This document shows positions 35,236 to 44,308 of a stretch of DNA of 64,000 nucleotides, in pieces. The stretch is from assembly GCA_947494325.1 (NCBI GenBank), contig CANLUS010000001.1, positions 124,001-188,000 on the forward strand, in the 5' to 3' direction. This stretch comes from an uncultured Flavobacteriaceae bacterium (GTDB taxonomy: Bacteria; Bacteroidota; Bacteroidia; Flavobacteriales; Flavobacteriaceae). The position numbers were made by a program, and so were the translations under genes. Positions within the stretch are counted from its first letter, which is position 1. Every line of letters starts with the position of its first letter. Under the pieces are notes generated by a model. It saw nothing but the letters and a program-made list of their open reading frames with translations, was not told where the DNA came from and searched no databases.

Positions 35236-36699
35236 TTATTGAATATTAAAGGTAATTGGTAACATATATTTTACAGTAACTTTTTCGCCGTTTTCTTTTT
35301 CACCAGCTTGTAATTTCGGAACACTCAATATGGTTCTAGTTGCTTCTTTTTCTAAAGCTTTATGAGGCGCTCTCGCTTTAACATCGACAATATCTCCATT
35401 TTTATCAATTTTAAACTGGACATAAATTCTCTTTTTACCTGGTTTTAATCCGGCCTTAGTCGAAATCGAAGCGTCAAAATTTACAGCCACAAATCGTTGT
35501 AAACTTCTGTTAAAGCATGCTTTCGGATCTAAGTCTCCCTCGCATCCAGGAAATATTGGAGACTTGGCAATTATAGCGAAAGGCATTCCATCGGAAGTAT
35601 CCACCTCTTCTAGTTGCAATTCACTGTTTTCTTCATTAGTAGTTAATAGCTCTTTATTTTTTTCTGCCAAATAAGTATATAAAAGTGCCTTCATCTCCTC
35701 TCTTTTGGCTTCAGAATCTTCCGCATTCAAAGCATTGCTCAGCGCATCGATTAGTTCGTTGAGTTCGTCATCATCTAATTCGGCTCCTGATGTTCTTAGC
35801 TTATGAATTAACGCCTCTCTACTACTTTCTTTTTCTATTGGCATTTCATTGTTCTCACAAGAGCTATAGAGCAACATTGCCAGTAATACTGGTATCAATA
35901 ATACATACTTAAACTTCGATAGCTGCTTTGATTTGTCTTTGTTTAACATAACAATTCGTTTTTTGATAAGTGAAATTTTTAAAAATGAATTAATAAATGA
36001 TATGTGATAGGTGTCAAAAGTTTGACTCAATAAATTTTGAAAATAGTCCTTTTTATCCGTCTCTTTCACTGTTTTACCATCAGCAATAAATTCGTGTAAT
36101 TCGGCAATACGCTTTTGAAACACATAACTTAACGGATTGAACCAACACAGAATTTTTTGTAGTTCAAATAGAAACAGGTCAAGACTGTGTTTTTGTCTTA
36201 CATGTACCAATTCATGAGCAATGATCTGCTCTTTTTGGCCTTCCGTTAAGGATTTTCCTAAAAAAATATAATTAAAAAAAGAAAAGGCTTTGCTATGCTC
36301 TAAAAACACTATTCGATACTTACCTAAACGTTGTTTTTCACCTTTAGCAATGAGTTGCGTTAGCTGATACAGTTTTAGAGCGAACAAAATAAACGCAATT
36401 ATGGCCCCTAGCACCAAAATAATTTGCAAGACATTAAAAAATAAGCCGCCCCAATCAAAACGCTCTTGAATGACAGTAGTAGGAGATAATACAACTTCTG
36501 GCAACAAAATCATGTACTCTTGTGGTACTATTTCTTGAAACCCAGTAAGTTTTATAAGTGGTATGCAATAGGCAGCAACAGAAGTGGCCAATAAATAAGC
36601 TCTATTCCATTGAAAGAACGTTTCCTTCTTTAAAAATATATCGTACACAGCGATGAACAATGTTTGAAACAATATGACTTGAATAATATAATCGAACAT
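35236..36699 (-). CDS. M56-family sensor protease fused to a TonB-like C-terminal domain
   Basis: A 487-residue protein. Helices at about 5-22, 34-52 and 88-110 precede the zinc site HELVH (His162, Glu163, His166) in IIAHELVHVRQKHSLDLFLF. A fourth helix near 263-280 (FKYVLLIPVLLAMLLYSSC) leads to an acidic periplasmic linker (about 285-360) and a TonB-C-like domain (about 370-487) with SPIFPGCEG, ACFNRSLQRFV and KKRIYVQFKIDKNGDIVDV. This fusion is common in Bacteroidota. It should transduce an envelope signal to the partner BlaI repressor five bases upstream. Confidence 0.9.
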   Translation of the reverse strand: MFDYIIQVILFQTLFIAVYDIFLKKETFFQWNRAYLLATSVAAYCIPLIKLTGFQEIVPQEYMILLPEVVLSPTTVIQERFDWGGLFFNVLQIILVLGAIIAFILFALKLYQLTQLIAKGEKQRLGKYRIVFLEHSKAFSFFNYIFLGKSLTEGQKEQIIAHELVHVRQKHSLDLFLFELQKILCWFNPLSYVFQKRIAELHEFIADGKTVKETDKKDYFQNLLSQTFDTYHISFINSFLKISLIKKRIVMLNKDKSKQLSKFKYVLLIPVLLAMLLYSSCENNEMPIEKESSREALIHKLRTSGAELDDDELNELIDALSNALNAEDSEAKREEMKALLYTYLAEKNKELLTTNEENSELQLEEVDTSDGMPFAIIAKSPIFPGCEGDLDPKACFNRSLQRFVAVNFDASISTKAGLKPGKKRIYVQFKIDKNGDIVDVKARAPHKALEKEATRTILSVPKLQAGEKENGEKVTVKYMLPITFNIQ

Positions 36700-36704
36700 A
36701 ATAA

Positions 36705-37067
36705 CTACTTCTTTTTATTAATTTCATTTAAAACATCTTCCATTTCTTCAAGACTTACATCATTCTTCTCCACAAAAAAGGACACCATACTTTTAAAAGA
36801 ACCTCCAAAGTATCCATCCATTAGTTTATGCAGACTCTGATTGCTATACGCTTCCTTTTTTACTAACGGAAAGTACTTGTATCCTTTTCCAAAAGGTTCG
36901 TGATCTACAAATTTTTTATCTTCTAATATTCTTACTATTGTAGAAACCGTATTATATGCCGGTTTAGGCATAGGTAATTCAGCGATTATCTCTTTCACCG
37001 TACACAACTCTAGTTGCCATAAAATTTGCATGATTTGTTCTTCTGCTTTTGTTAATTGCTTTGACAT
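36705..37067 (-). CDS. BlaI/MecI/CopY-family repressor (copy 2)
   Basis: A 120-residue winged-helix repressor: SKQLTKAEEQIMQILWQLE, KPAYNTVSTIVRILEDKKFV and FPLVKKEAYSNQSL are family landmarks. It is the first gene of the minus-strand operon blaI-M56-DUF4350-TPR. Three identical-arm palindromes lie just upstream, and they differ from the operators of copy 1, so the two repressors probably have separate regulons. Confidence 0.92.
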   Translation of the reverse strand: MSKQLTKAEEQIMQILWQLELCTVKEIIAELPMPKPAYNTVSTIVRILEDKKFVDHEPFGKGYKYFPLVKKEAYSNQSLHKLMDGYFGGSFKSMVSFFVEKNDVSLEEMEDVLNEINKKK

Positions 37068-37072
37068 CTTTC

Positions 37073-37148
37073 AACTAATTTTTTAGTTTAATGAAACAAA
37101 TATAACTAAATATTTAGTTTAAACTAATTTTTTAGTTGAATAATTTTG
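37073..37148. promoter_or_regulatory. Three perfect BlaI-type palindromes between divergent promoters
   Basis: AACTAA-N4-TTAGTT occurs at 37073-37088, 37104-37119 and 37122-37137, with N4 of TTTT, ATAT and TTTT. On the minus strand TATATTTG (37097-37104) is a perfect -7 element for blaI; on the plus strand TAATTTTG (37141-37148) fits the DUF456 gene. Operator 2 touches the blaI -7 element and operator 3 ends three bases before the plus-strand one, so both directions could be repressed. Confidence 0.75.
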
Positions 37149-37187
37149 TAACAAACTTTTAGTAATTTCGTCAGATAATCAAAAAAC

Positions 37188-37697
37188 ATGGATATATTAT
37201 TAGTAATTCTGGGCTTTTGTTTAATGGGCCTGGGTCTTGTAGGTTCTTTTTTACCAGTGTTACCTGGTCCCTTAACAGGATGGTTGGGTTTGCTCGTTTT
37301 ACATCTAACAAAGGCTGTTGAGCTTACCTATACGTTTTTGGGCATTACCCTTGGAGTAGCTATACTCGTTTGGGTATTAGACTATTTTATACCAGCTATG
37401 GGTACAAAAAAGTTTGGAGGGAGTAAATTTGGAGTAATAGGTACAACTCTCGGTTTGATAATTGGTCTAATCTTTATCCCCGTGCCCGGTGGTTTTATTA
37501 TTGGTGCCTTCGCTGGTGCCTTGATTGGAGAGCTAATGCATGACAATCAAGATAAATCTCGTGCAGTAAAAGCAGCATTTGGTTCTTTTATTGGATTTCT
37601 GCTTTCTGCAACTCTAAAATTTATGGTCAGTTTGGTATTTCTCGTACTGTTTTGTAATCACGTCTATGAAAATTGGAATTCCATCATTGGATCATAA
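37188..37697 (+). CDS. DUF456 family membrane protein
   Basis: A 169-residue protein with four to five helices and the glycine-rich repeats of DUF456: GSFLPVLPGPLTGWLGL, GGSKFGVIGTTLGLIIGLIF, PVPGGFIIGAFAGALIGEL. The function of the family is unknown; its GxxxG-rich helices suggest a small membrane pore or scaffold. It is divergent from the BlaI operon and shares its operator region. Confidence 0.88.
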   Translation: MDILLVILGFCLMGLGLVGSFLPVLPGPLTGWLGLLVLHLTKAVELTYTFLGITLGVAILVWVLDYFIPAMGTKKFGGSKFGVIGTTLGLIIGLIFIPVPGGFIIGAFAGALIGELMHDNQDKSRAVKAAFGSFIGFLLSATLKFMVSLVFLVLFCNHVYENWNSIIGS

Positions 37698-37787
37698 AAC
37701 AGATTGATCTATTGTGTTAAATATCATCTGTGTTCTATCTATTTTTCCTATATTTAGTTTTCTCAACAAGATGTAAACGATCACAAA

Positions 37788-38528
37788 ATGCCAAGATATT
37801 TAGGTAAAAAATTCCTTAATTCCGTATTTCTTTATTGTTTTTTAAGTGTATCATTTTGCTCTGTTTTAAATGCTCAGAATAACAATAACGAACCTTATCA
37901 ACTGTTCGACAATATTATCGGCCAAACCAATGCCGGAATTTTTAACGGGCTTCAATATTACGATAAGTTTCAAGTAAAAGGTGATAAGCACCAATTTTTC
38001 AAACATAAATTCTTCATTTATGGATCGTTAGTTTATAAGGGAGAGCCGTATTTTGACATGTCAATTAAATATGATCTTCATACCGATGAACTGCTTGTAA
38101 AAAATTTAGAGGTAACAAATGGTTCCATAACAGTATTAAATAAACAATATATCGATCAATTCGAACTTAATGGTCATCAATTTAGGAAACTAGAGATTAA
38201 TTTCAACGAGTACAAGCGCATAACGGGATTTTTCGAAGTCCTTTTAGAACACCAAAGCATTTCAGTTTTAAAAAAACATACCAAAAAAATGTCTAGGATT
38301 GTAGACGGAGAAGTGTCGTACGAATTTAAAGAACAGTATGCATACTATCTTCGATTCAATGAAAATTACTACCAATTGAAAAAGACGAACTCTTTAGTTT
38401 CCATTTTTCCAGAATATAAAGTCCCTCTTAGAAATAGCTTTAAACAATATTCAAATCTCAGAAAAACTGATCCGGATACCTATCTCTTATCAATTATTAC
38501 TGATTTAAATAAACTCATAAAAAACTAA
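37788..38528 (+). CDS. Hypothetical exported protein, first gene of the TonB-receptor operon
   Basis: A 246-residue protein with a signal peptide (hydrophobic stretch about 9-30 ending LNAQ). The rest alternates short beta strands rich in Phe and Tyr (KHKFFIYGSLVYKGEPYFDM), with no motif that I recognise. Its stop overlaps the start of the receptor gene (TAATG), so expression is coupled. By position it should act in the periplasm or outer membrane with the receptor. Confidence 0.75.
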   Translation: MPRYLGKKFLNSVFLYCFLSVSFCSVLNAQNNNNEPYQLFDNIIGQTNAGIFNGLQYYDKFQVKGDKHQFFKHKFFIYGSLVYKGEPYFDMSIKYDLHTDELLVKNLEVTNGSITVLNKQYIDQFELNGHQFRKLEINFNEYKRITGFFEVLLEHQSISVLKKHTKKMSRIVDGEVSYEFKEQYAYYLRFNENYYQLKKTNSLVSIFPEYKVPLRNSFKQYSNLRKTDPDTYLLSIITDLNKLIKN

Positions 38529-41296
38529 TGAATATGAGTTTTAGAGTAGTTTTAGTTGTACTGTTATCGATGGTTCTAAATTCTTCAGTTTACGCTCAAA
38601 AAACTCCATCCCTTATATCCATAAATGGTGAAAATAAGTCAATAAAAGAGTTACTTTTAGAAATAGAACAACAAACATCTTATCGATTTTATTTCGCAAA
38701 CGAGTGGCTTACTGATAAAACCATTAGTACTTCCTTCAATAATAAAAGAATAGAAGAAATTCTTAACGTTGTTTTTGAAGGCACTTCAATCAATTTCTAC
38801 ATTGACTCGAACAAGCGTATTATTTTAACTCAAAATAGTACTATTTATACAAAGCTACCTGAAGGCTTCTTTACTGATACACTAAAAAATAATGAACCGG
38901 CACTTTCTGTAGCTCCTATTTTTTTAGAGAAATCAACTACCAGCAGAACAGCACGCATTGAAACTGTTAGAATTGGTAGAGAAAACCTCAGCGCTCGTAC
39001 CAAGGAATTTACACTTTCGGGTATTGTAAGGAATAGTAAAAACGACACTCCGATACCTAATTTAACCATTGTTGTGCGAAAAATTAGTAGAGGTACTGTT
39101 ACGAACTCCAACGGTTATTACGAACTTAAGTTACCCACCGGGATCAATTTAGTAGAAACGAGTTTACTCGGTTTTGAAAATATTAAAAAAAATGTTGTTT
39201 TATATAATAGTGGTTCCCTTAATTTTACCGTGGATGAAACTTTTGAAGAATTAGATGAAGTCGTATTAGAAGTCGATAGCTTTCAAAATATTGAAGACAC
39301 CACCACGGGAAGTTCTAAGATTAGTTCAGAAGAATCGAAGAATATTCCATTAGTGCTTGGAGAGCGAGATGTATTAAAAATTGCGACTACGTTGCCCGGA
39401 GTTACGACTGCTGGTGAAGGCGCAGCAGGATTTAACGTAAGAGGCGGCAAAACAGATCAAAATTTAATACTTCTTAATGATGCAGTTGTATACAATCCGT
39501 CGCACTTTTTTGGTATTTTTCAAGCATTAAACCCCTTTGCGATTAAAGATGTGAATATTTATAAGGGAAGTATTCCTGCAGAATATGGAGGGCGCCTATC
39601 CTCCGTTTTTGATATTCGAACCAAACAACCATCGAATGAAAAGGTTAAAGCCGAACTAGCAATTGGTCCAGTTACTTCAAATGCTGTCGTTGAAATTCCT
39701 GTTGTTAAAAATAAAGCTGGATTGCTGATCGGTGGTCGCGGAGCCTATTCTAATTGGATCTTAAGATCTCTGGATGAAGACAATCTAAAAAATAGTGAGG
39801 CGTCCTTCTACGATTTCATTGCGAATTATAATCATAAAATAGATGAAAAAAATAATCTCGAAGCTACTGGCTACTATAGTAAAGATAAATTTAGCATCAC
39901 ATCAGATTCTTTGTATAGCTATAGTAATAGACTTGCGTCACTAAAATGGAATCATACCTTTAATGAAAAACATCATGGAAGTCTTTCATTACACAATAGT
40001 CAATATAAGTTTAATATTGATTTCGATGGAAGTATAAATTCTAACTTTTCACAAAACTATCAAATTGATGAAACCGAATTAAAGCTTCGAATGGACTATG
40101 CATTGAATGATACGCATGCATTGACTTATGGAGTTACGGGAAAATTATATTCGGTGCTGCCTGGAGAAATTTCTCCACAAAGTGCCAATGACTTAATTAC
40201 TCCTACCGTTGTACCCAAAGAAAAAGGGTTGGAAGGGGCAATATTTATTTCGGATGATATTAAGGTAAACGAAAAGTTACAATTAGATGTTGGTCTGCGA
40301 TATTCATTCTTTGCAGGTTTAGGTCCATCTTCGCAAAGAGTCTATCAGGAAGGGGTACCTAGATCTGATAATACGGTCATAAATACTGAAATCTTTGATA
40401 ACAATGAAGTCTTTGAAACTTATGGCGGACCAGAAGCTCGTGTTTCAGCACGTTATTTAATAAACGATGATCTATCGATCAAAGCAAGTTTCAATAATAC
40501 CTATCAGTTCATTCATACGCTCTCAAATAATACAACGGTATCTCCTATTGACACATGGAAACTTTCTGATAGCAATATCGAACCTCAACAAGCTAGTCAA
40601 GTATCTTTAGGAATCTATAAAAATATTAACATCAATGCCTATGAATTTAGTCTAGAAGGCTTTTATAAAAAGCAACAAAATATTTTAGATTTTAAAACTG
40701 GAGCTCAACTTCTTTTAAATGAAAATGTCGAGACCGAAGTACTACAGGGAGAAGGAAAGTCATATGGTGTTGAATTCTTGGTACGCAAAAATAAAGGTAA
40801 ACTCAATGGATGGTTGGGGTATACATATTCTAGATCTCTATTTAAATTAGATAGTGAATTTAACGAAGAGCGAGTAAATGATGGCGAGTTTTTTCCATCA
40901 AATTTTGATAAACCTCATGATGTAAGTCTTGTGTTAAATTATAAATTATCTCAGCGTATTAGCCTTTCTAGTAATTTTATATATCAAACAGGGAGACCAG
41001 TAACGTTTCCTGTAGGTAATTTTACATTCGGCGACGGAGAATTTGTATTATATAGCGACCGAAATAAATTTAGAGTTCCAGATTATTACAGATTAGACCT
41101 CGGTATTAATTTTGAAGGAAATCATAAAAAGAAAAAGCTTTTTCACAGTTTCTGGAGCTTATCAATTTATAATGTCTTGGGAAGAAACAATCCGTATTCT
41201 GTGTTTTTCGTGACAGATAATGGCGAGGTTAAAGCTTTACAAAGCTCAATTTTTGCGGTTCCTGTGCCATCAATAACGTATAATATTAAATTTTAA
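38528..41296 (+). CDS. TonB-dependent outer-membrane receptor with STN and carboxypeptidase-like domains
   Basis: A 922-residue receptor. Order: signal peptide (1-24), an STN (secretin/TonB short N-terminal) domain at about 28-100 (ISINGENKSIKELLLEIEQQ), a CarboxypepD_reg-like domain at about 158-245 (LSGIVRNSKNDTPIPNLTIV), the plug at about 265-375 (GFNVRGGKTDQNLILLND) and a 22-strand-type barrel to the C-terminus. The STN domain is the kind that signals to anti-sigma factors, but no FecR/sigma pair is in the window. It imports an unknown ligand with the DUF4249 and MG-domain partners downstream. No SusD gene is present. Confidence 0.92.
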   Translation: MNMSFRVVLVVLLSMVLNSSVYAQKTPSLISINGENKSIKELLLEIEQQTSYRFYFANEWLTDKTISTSFNNKRIEEILNVVFEGTSINFYIDSNKRIILTQNSTIYTKLPEGFFTDTLKNNEPALSVAPIFLEKSTTSRTARIETVRIGRENLSARTKEFTLSGIVRNSKNDTPIPNLTIVVRKISRGTVTNSNGYYELKLPTGINLVETSLLGFENIKKNVVLYNSGSLNFTVDETFEELDEVVLEVDSFQNIEDTTTGSSKISSEESKNIPLVLGERDVLKIATTLPGVTTAGEGAAGFNVRGGKTDQNLILLNDAVVYNPSHFFGIFQALNPFAIKDVNIYKGSIPAEYGGRLSSVFDIRTKQPSNEKVKAELAIGPVTSNAVVEIPVVKNKAGLLIGGRGAYSNWILRSLDEDNLKNSEASFYDFIANYNHKIDEKNNLEATGYYSKDKFSITSDSLYSYSNRLASLKWNHTFNEKHHGSLSLHNSQYKFNIDFDGSINSNFSQNYQIDETELKLRMDYALNDTHALTYGVTGKLYSVLPGEISPQSANDLITPTVVPKEKGLEGAIFISDDIKVNEKLQLDVGLRYSFFAGLGPSSQRVYQEGVPRSDNTVINTEIFDNNEVFETYGGPEARVSARYLINDDLSIKASFNNTYQFIHTLSNNTTVSPIDTWKLSDSNIEPQQASQVSLGIYKNININAYEFSLEGFYKKQQNILDFKTGAQLLLNENVETEVLQGEGKSYGVEFLVRKNKGKLNGWLGYTYSRSLFKLDSEFNEERVNDGEFFPSNFDKPHDVSLVLNYKLSQRISLSSNFIYQTGRPVTFPVGNFTFGDGEFVLYSDRNKFRVPDYYRLDLGINFEGNHKKKKLFHSFWSLSIYNVLGRNNPYSVFFVTDNGEVKALQSSIFAVPVPSITYNIKF

Positions 41297-41331
41297 CGAA
41301 ATAGAGAATAGTAAAAGAAGTTATTAATAAA

Positions 41332-42540
41332 ATGCATGTTAACAATACATATAGTTTTTTCAAATCTTGCATAGGTTGCTATTCTTGGGTCCTAATCTTG
41401 TTTTTGACAATGGTGTCGAGTTGTATTGAACCCTTTGAAGGTGCTGTAAATAGTTTTGAAGATGTATTAGTTGTGAATGCGACCATTACCAACGAAATCA
41501 AAAAACAGGAGGTGTCTTTAACGCGTTCTTTCCGATTCGAAGAGGAAGTAGCCCCAGCAGAAGTAAATGCAGAAGTCGTTATTCGTACCGAAGATGGAGA
41601 TCAATATATATTTGAAGAAGTAAGTCCTGGAAAATACGAATCTATAATCCCATTTGCTGCAGAAATAAACAAAGAATATTCACTAACAATTTTAACAGAA
41701 GGTGGTAGTTCTTACGAATCGAGTACTATGCAATTACCTGTTCAGGAAACGAATATTGACGATTTATATGCTGAGCGTATCACAAATGATGACGGTATCG
41801 AAGGTGTAGGTATTTTTGTTGATAGTTTTGATGCTACAAGTAACTCTAATTATTATCGTCATGAATATATCGAAACCTTCAAAATAATTGCTCCATTTTG
41901 GAGTCCTTTTGATATTGTTGTTACTGGTGAAGGGGTTAGTACCTTTAGCACTGCTATAATTCTGCGAGAAAGAGAAGAACGCACCTGCTACGGCTCAGCA
42001 CCTTCTAAAAATATACAAGTTGCGAGTACCTTGGCATTAAGTGAAGATAGATTAACAAAGTACAACGTTCGATTTATCGAAGCCGATAATTATATTTTAA
42101 CGCATAGATATAGCGTCTTAGTTCGTCAATATGTGCAAAGTCCGGCGGCTTTCTCCTATTACGAAACGCTTAGAGGGTTGTCGCAAACATCGGGAAATGT
42201 CTTTTCTGAAGATCAACCAGGTTTTTTAGCAGGCAATATTAGATCTATAGAGAATCCGAGGGAAAATGTTGCTGGACTCTTTGAAGTAGCAGCAGTAGAT
42301 GAAAAACGCATCTTTTTTGATTACGAAGATTTTTTTCCTAATGAAGCTCCTCCACCATATATCTCCGATTGTATACCCTTCTCACCTTCGACGGAAGGAG
42401 GTTTAGGAGAACGTGATTTATTAAATCTCATATATGATGATGCCGTGAGGTACTATGCGCCAGGACTTGTTGTAACCAATAGGTGCGGAGACTGCACTAC
42501 ACTAGGGAGTAACGTTATACCAGATTTTTGGATCGAATAA
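41332..42540 (+). CDS. DUF4249 lipoprotein
   Basis: A 402-residue exported protein. The N-terminus has a hydrophobic run (YSWVLILFLTMVSSC) ending at a lipobox Cys about residue 31, then IEPFEGAVNSFEDVLVVNATITNE, the usual start of DUF4249 proteins, which are encoded next to TonB-dependent receptors in Bacteroidota. The middle has beta-rich strands (GKYESIIPFAAEINKEYSL) and the end shows paired Cys (NRCGDCTTLG). It is probably a surface or periplasmic partner of the receptor. Confidence 0.88.
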   Translation: MHVNNTYSFFKSCIGCYSWVLILFLTMVSSCIEPFEGAVNSFEDVLVVNATITNEIKKQEVSLTRSFRFEEEVAPAEVNAEVVIRTEDGDQYIFEEVSPGKYESIIPFAAEINKEYSLTILTEGGSSYESSTMQLPVQETNIDDLYAERITNDDGIEGVGIFVDSFDATSNSNYYRHEYIETFKIIAPFWSPFDIVVTGEGVSTFSTAIILREREERTCYGSAPSKNIQVASTLALSEDRLTKYNVRFIEADNYILTHRYSVLVRQYVQSPAAFSYYETLRGLSQTSGNVFSEDQPGFLAGNIRSIENPRENVAGLFEVAAVDEKRIFFDYEDFFPNEAPPPYISDCIPFSPSTEGGLGERDLLNLIYDDAVRYYAPGLVVTNRCGDCTTLGSNVIPDFWIE

Positions 42541-42550
42541 AAAAAATTAA

Positions 42551-44308
42551 ATGAATCGTTTTTTAATTATATCACTTCTCATTTCTTTATCCTTTGCAAG
42601 GATAAATGCACAGGTTATTTTAAAAAACAAGGAGCAAATATCCCGTTTTAACGGTATTTCCCAAGAGCGCATTTTTGCGCATACGAATACTTCGCTCTTC
42701 CTATCAGGAGAATACCTTTATTATAAAATTTATTGCATCGACCAGAACACCAAGTATCTCAGTTCTTTAAGCAAAATAGCCTATGTAGTTCTTATAAGCG
42801 AAAATGGTGAGCAATTATTCAAACAAAAGATAAAGTTAAAAAATGGGGTAGGAAGCGGTGATTTTTTTCTACCTGTTAGCATACAAACTGGTAGTTATAA
42901 ATTGCTTGCTTATACTAATTGGATGATGAATGATGATATAGACACCTTTTTTCAACAAAACATCCATATTATTAATCCTTATCAAGTAACTCAATCGTCG
43001 CAACAAACTTTTTCGGCAACAGACAGCAGTGGGACTATAACCAAATCAAAACCAGTAGGCCCTGTTAGTAATGGTCCTTTGGCATTACATTTAAACAGTC
43101 AAGTATTTAAAACTAGGTCGAAAGTAAGCATGACCTTTCAAGGCAAAAATAAAAATAGTTTCTCCGATGGAGTTTATTCTATTTCAGTGCGTAAAAGAGA
43201 CCAATTACCGCTACCATTGACGCAATCGATGGTAACATACCTTCAAAATTTTAAGCAACCTATCACCAAAGTTACTCGTTCAAATCCTTCAATTTATCTA
43301 CCTGAATTAAGAGGAGAATTGATTAGTGGAAAAGTTACTACAACAACAAACAACAGCATAAAAAATTTAAAAATAGTAGCTTCAATTCCTGGTGAGAATT
43401 ACTTTATTGCTATTGCTAAAACTGATGCCCAAGGAAATTTCTATCTGAATATTAAAAATGATTATAAAGGCGATCGCATATTTTTAGAAATTCTAGATAA
43501 ACCATATCGAGATTATGACATCTTAATTAATGAACAACCTTCATTAAATTACACTAAGTTACAATTTGAGAATCTAAAGCTTAACTCTTCAATGGCCAAC
43601 AAAATTGTACAAAGGAGTATTCATAATCAGATTGAAAATGCCTATTTCAAATACAAGCCCGATTCAACGCTTTCTAAAATATCCGAACAACTATTCGATA
43701 GTAAACAAGTACAATTATACAAACTAGATGATTTTACAAGATTTAAAACAGTTCGAGAAACTATTTTTGAGATTGTAAAAGATGTATCCATAACAAAAAC
43801 AGCTAAATCAGCTGCTTTTTTAAGGATTCAAGGCTATAATTTCGGGACTAATTCTGGCATCTTACCCTTGGTCATTATTGACGGGTTACAAATCACGAAT
43901 CACTCGGCAATTTTAGACTATAATGCATCACAAATTAATACTATTATGGTGTATCGTGATCGCTTCGTTGTGGGTACAAAATTATATCAAGGTGCACTCC
44001 TACTAACTACTAAAAACAACACTATCGATATCTTTCAAAAGAACCCTGCTCTTTTCTCTTTCAATCTCCTGAGACCAGAATTGCGTAAAAAGTACTTCAC
44101 TCAACAATATGTTACAACAAAAACTTCTCGTATCCCAGACGATCGTATGCAACTGGTATGGATGCCACACTTAAAAGTAAACGAAAAAACAGGAACTTTC
44201 GATTTTTACACCTCAGATGTCACGGGTGATTTTGAAATTTGTATTGAAGGATTTACTTCTGATCAAAAGCCCATTTCTATTCGAAGTTATTTTTCTGTAG
44301 AAAATTAA
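42551..44308 (+). CDS. Exported macroglobulin-like (MG2) domain protein
   Basis: A 585-residue protein with signal peptide (MNRFLIISLLISLSFARINAQ). ERIFAHTNTSLFLSGEYLYYK and the following region ending TGSYKLLAYTNWMMN form an MG2-like beta-sandwich (about 38-130). A second such unit with QGNFYLNIKN appears near 300. The C-terminus has a plug-like segment, LPLVIIDGLQITNHSAIL, reminiscent of TonB-receptor plugs. Such proteins accompany DUF4249/receptor operons in Flavobacteriia. Its function is unknown. It converges with the beta-helix lipoprotein gene, sharing four bases. Confidence 0.75.
   Translation: MNRFLIISLLISLSFARINAQVILKNKEQISRFNGISQERIFAHTNTSLFLSGEYLYYKIYCIDQNTKYLSSLSKIAYVVLISENGEQLFKQKIKLKNGVGSGDFFLPVSIQTGSYKLLAYTNWMMNDDIDTFFQQNIHIINPYQVTQSSQQTFSATDSSGTITKSKPVGPVSNGPLALHLNSQVFKTRSKVSMTFQGKNKNSFSDGVYSISVRKRDQLPLPLTQSMVTYLQNFKQPITKVTRSNPSIYLPELRGELISGKVTTTTNNSIKNLKIVASIPGENYFIAIAKTDAQGNFYLNIKNDYKGDRIFLEILDKPYRDYDILINEQPSLNYTKLQFENLKLNSSMANKIVQRSIHNQIENAYFKYKPDSTLSKISEQLFDSKQVQLYKLDDFTRFKTVRETIFEIVKDVSITKTAKSAAFLRIQGYNFGTNSGILPLVIIDGLQITNHSAILDYNASQINTIMVYRDRFVVGTKLYQGALLLTTKNNTIDIFQKNPALFSFNLLRPELRKKYFTQQYVTTKTSRIPDDRMQLVWMPHLKVNEKTGTFDFYTSDVTGDFEICIEGFTSDQKPISIRSYFSVEN

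Noticed and set aside
38528-41296. SusC of a polysaccharide utilisation locus
   Set aside because: No SusD-like lipoprotein or glycoside hydrolases are present; the partner is DUF4249.
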